Assembly (NCBI GenBank): GCA_014208095.1
Contig: JACHMT010000001.1
Span: forward strand, 682,001-746,000
From: Actinospineispora eucalypti
GTDB taxonomy: Bacteria > Actinomycetota > Actinomycetes > Mycobacteriales > Pseudonocardiaceae
Length of the DNA: 64,000 nucleotides
Reading direction: 5' to 3'
The notes beneath the pieces were generated by a model. The model saw only the letters and a program-made list of their open reading frames with translations, made no database searches and was not told the DNA's origin. Below are positions 63,429-64,000 of the stretch, in pieces; position 1 is the first letter of the stretch; each line of letters opens with the position of its first letter. The translations under genes and the position numbers were made by a program.

Positions 63429-64000
63429 GTGGCGAAGGCGAAGTTCGAGCGGACCAAGCCGCACGTCAACATCGGCACCATTGGTCACATCGACCACGGC
63501 AAGACCACGCTGACGGCGGCCATCACCAAGGTTCTGCACGACAAGTACCCCAACCTCAACGAGGCCAGCGCGTTCGACCAGATCGACAAGGCCCCGGAAG
63601 AGCGGCAGCGCGGTATCACGATCTCCATCGCGCACGTCGAGTACCAGACCGAGAAGCGGCACTACGCACACGTGGACTGCCCCGGTCACGCCGACTACAT
63701 CAAGAACATGATCACCGGTGCGGCGCAGATGGACGGCGCCATCCTGGTGGTCGCGGCCACCGACGGCCCGATGCCGCAGACCCGCGAGCACGTGCTGCTG
63801 GCCCGCCAGGTCGGCGTGCCCTACATCGTCGTCGCGCTGAACAAGGCCGACATGGTCGACGACGAGGAGATCATGGAGCTGGTCGAGCTCGAGGTCCGCG
63901 AGCTGCTCAGCTCGCAGGAGTTCCCGGGTGACGACCTGCCGATCGTCCGCGTCTCCGCGCTCAAGGCGCTCGAGGGCGACGGCGAGTGGGCGAACAACAT
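63429..64000 (+). CDS. tuf: Elongation factor Tu, N-terminal part (runs off the window)
   Basis: The frame from GTG 63429 has no stop before the window end; 190 codons are visible. It begins '[35 protein letters not shown]', includes '[13 protein letters not shown]', '[13 protein letters not shown]' and '[11 protein letters not shown]', i.e. the G1-G4 motifs of EF-Tu. It delivers aminoacyl-tRNA to the ribosome. GGAGG about 9 nt upstream. It is the last gene of the rpsL-rpsG-fusA-tuf group. Confidence 0.97.
   Translation, partial: MAKAKFERTKPHVNIGTIGHIDHGKTTLTAAITKVLHDKYPNLNEASAFDQIDKAPEERQRGITISIAHVEYQTEKRHYAHVDCPGHADYIKNMITGAAQMDGAILVVAATDGPMPQTREHVLLARQVGVPYIVVALNKADMVDDEEIMELVELEVRELLSSQEFPGDDLPIVRVSALKALEGDGEWANN

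Overview
This window is high-GC actinobacterial chromosome, most likely from the order Pseudonocardiales (Pseudonocardiaceae or a close relative). The evidence is very GC-rich codon third positions, the gene order tRNA-Thr, tRNA-Met, rpmG, hadA, hadB ... tRNA-Trp, secE, nusG, rplK, rplA ... rplJ, rplL ... rpoB, rpoC ... rpsL, rpsG, fusA, tuf (the Mycobacterium tuberculosis order), a TTG start on rpoB, an mce operon, and many promoters whose -10 box lies exactly 6 nt before the start codon (leaderless mRNAs). Genus and species cannot be fixed from the sequence alone.

Region 1 (1-25.5 kb) is accessory metabolism, mostly on the minus strand. It holds the end of a serine hydrolase gene, a small 4-TM protein, a DUF559 nuclease-like protein, a CYP140-like P450 next to tenA, a very long Pro/Gly/Asn-rich single-span membrane protein, and a lipid-oxidation-like cluster (alpha/beta hydrolase, epoxide hydrolase, two tandem paralogous P450s, acyl-CoA synthetase). 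Then come an ECF sigma factor with a SnoaL-like tail, a tripartite tricarboxylate transporter (tctCBA), another hydrolase, a 5-formyl-THF cyclo-ligase-like protein, a TAXI-TRAP transporter (binding protein plus fused permease), a 1-kb gene-poor stretch with an SOS-like promoter, and a Tat-exported lipoprotein phosphatase.

Region 2 (25.6-33.2 kb) is the conserved tRNA/hadAB/secE-nusG/rplKA/rplJL block, interrupted by a BCCT osmolyte transporter. Region 3 (33.3-49.7 kb) lies between rplL and rpoB. It has a TetR regulator, an alpha-methylacyl-CoA racemase-like CoA transferase and a complete mce operon (two YrbE permeases, six Mce proteins, four Mce-associated membrane proteins). No ATPase gene is present. 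Region 4 (49.7-64 kb) has rpoB with a strongly folded leader, rpoC, an otsB plus HAD phosphatase pair, rpsL-rpsG-fusA and the start of tuf.

The most unusual signal is a set of dispersed small repeats. Tandem arrays with an exact 22-bp period occur at five sites: four lie just downstream of core genes and one is in frame inside an Mce-associated gene. There are also two closely related long perfect or near-perfect palindromes that abut stop codons and whose stems covary, and a third palindrome of different sequence inserted in frame in tctB.
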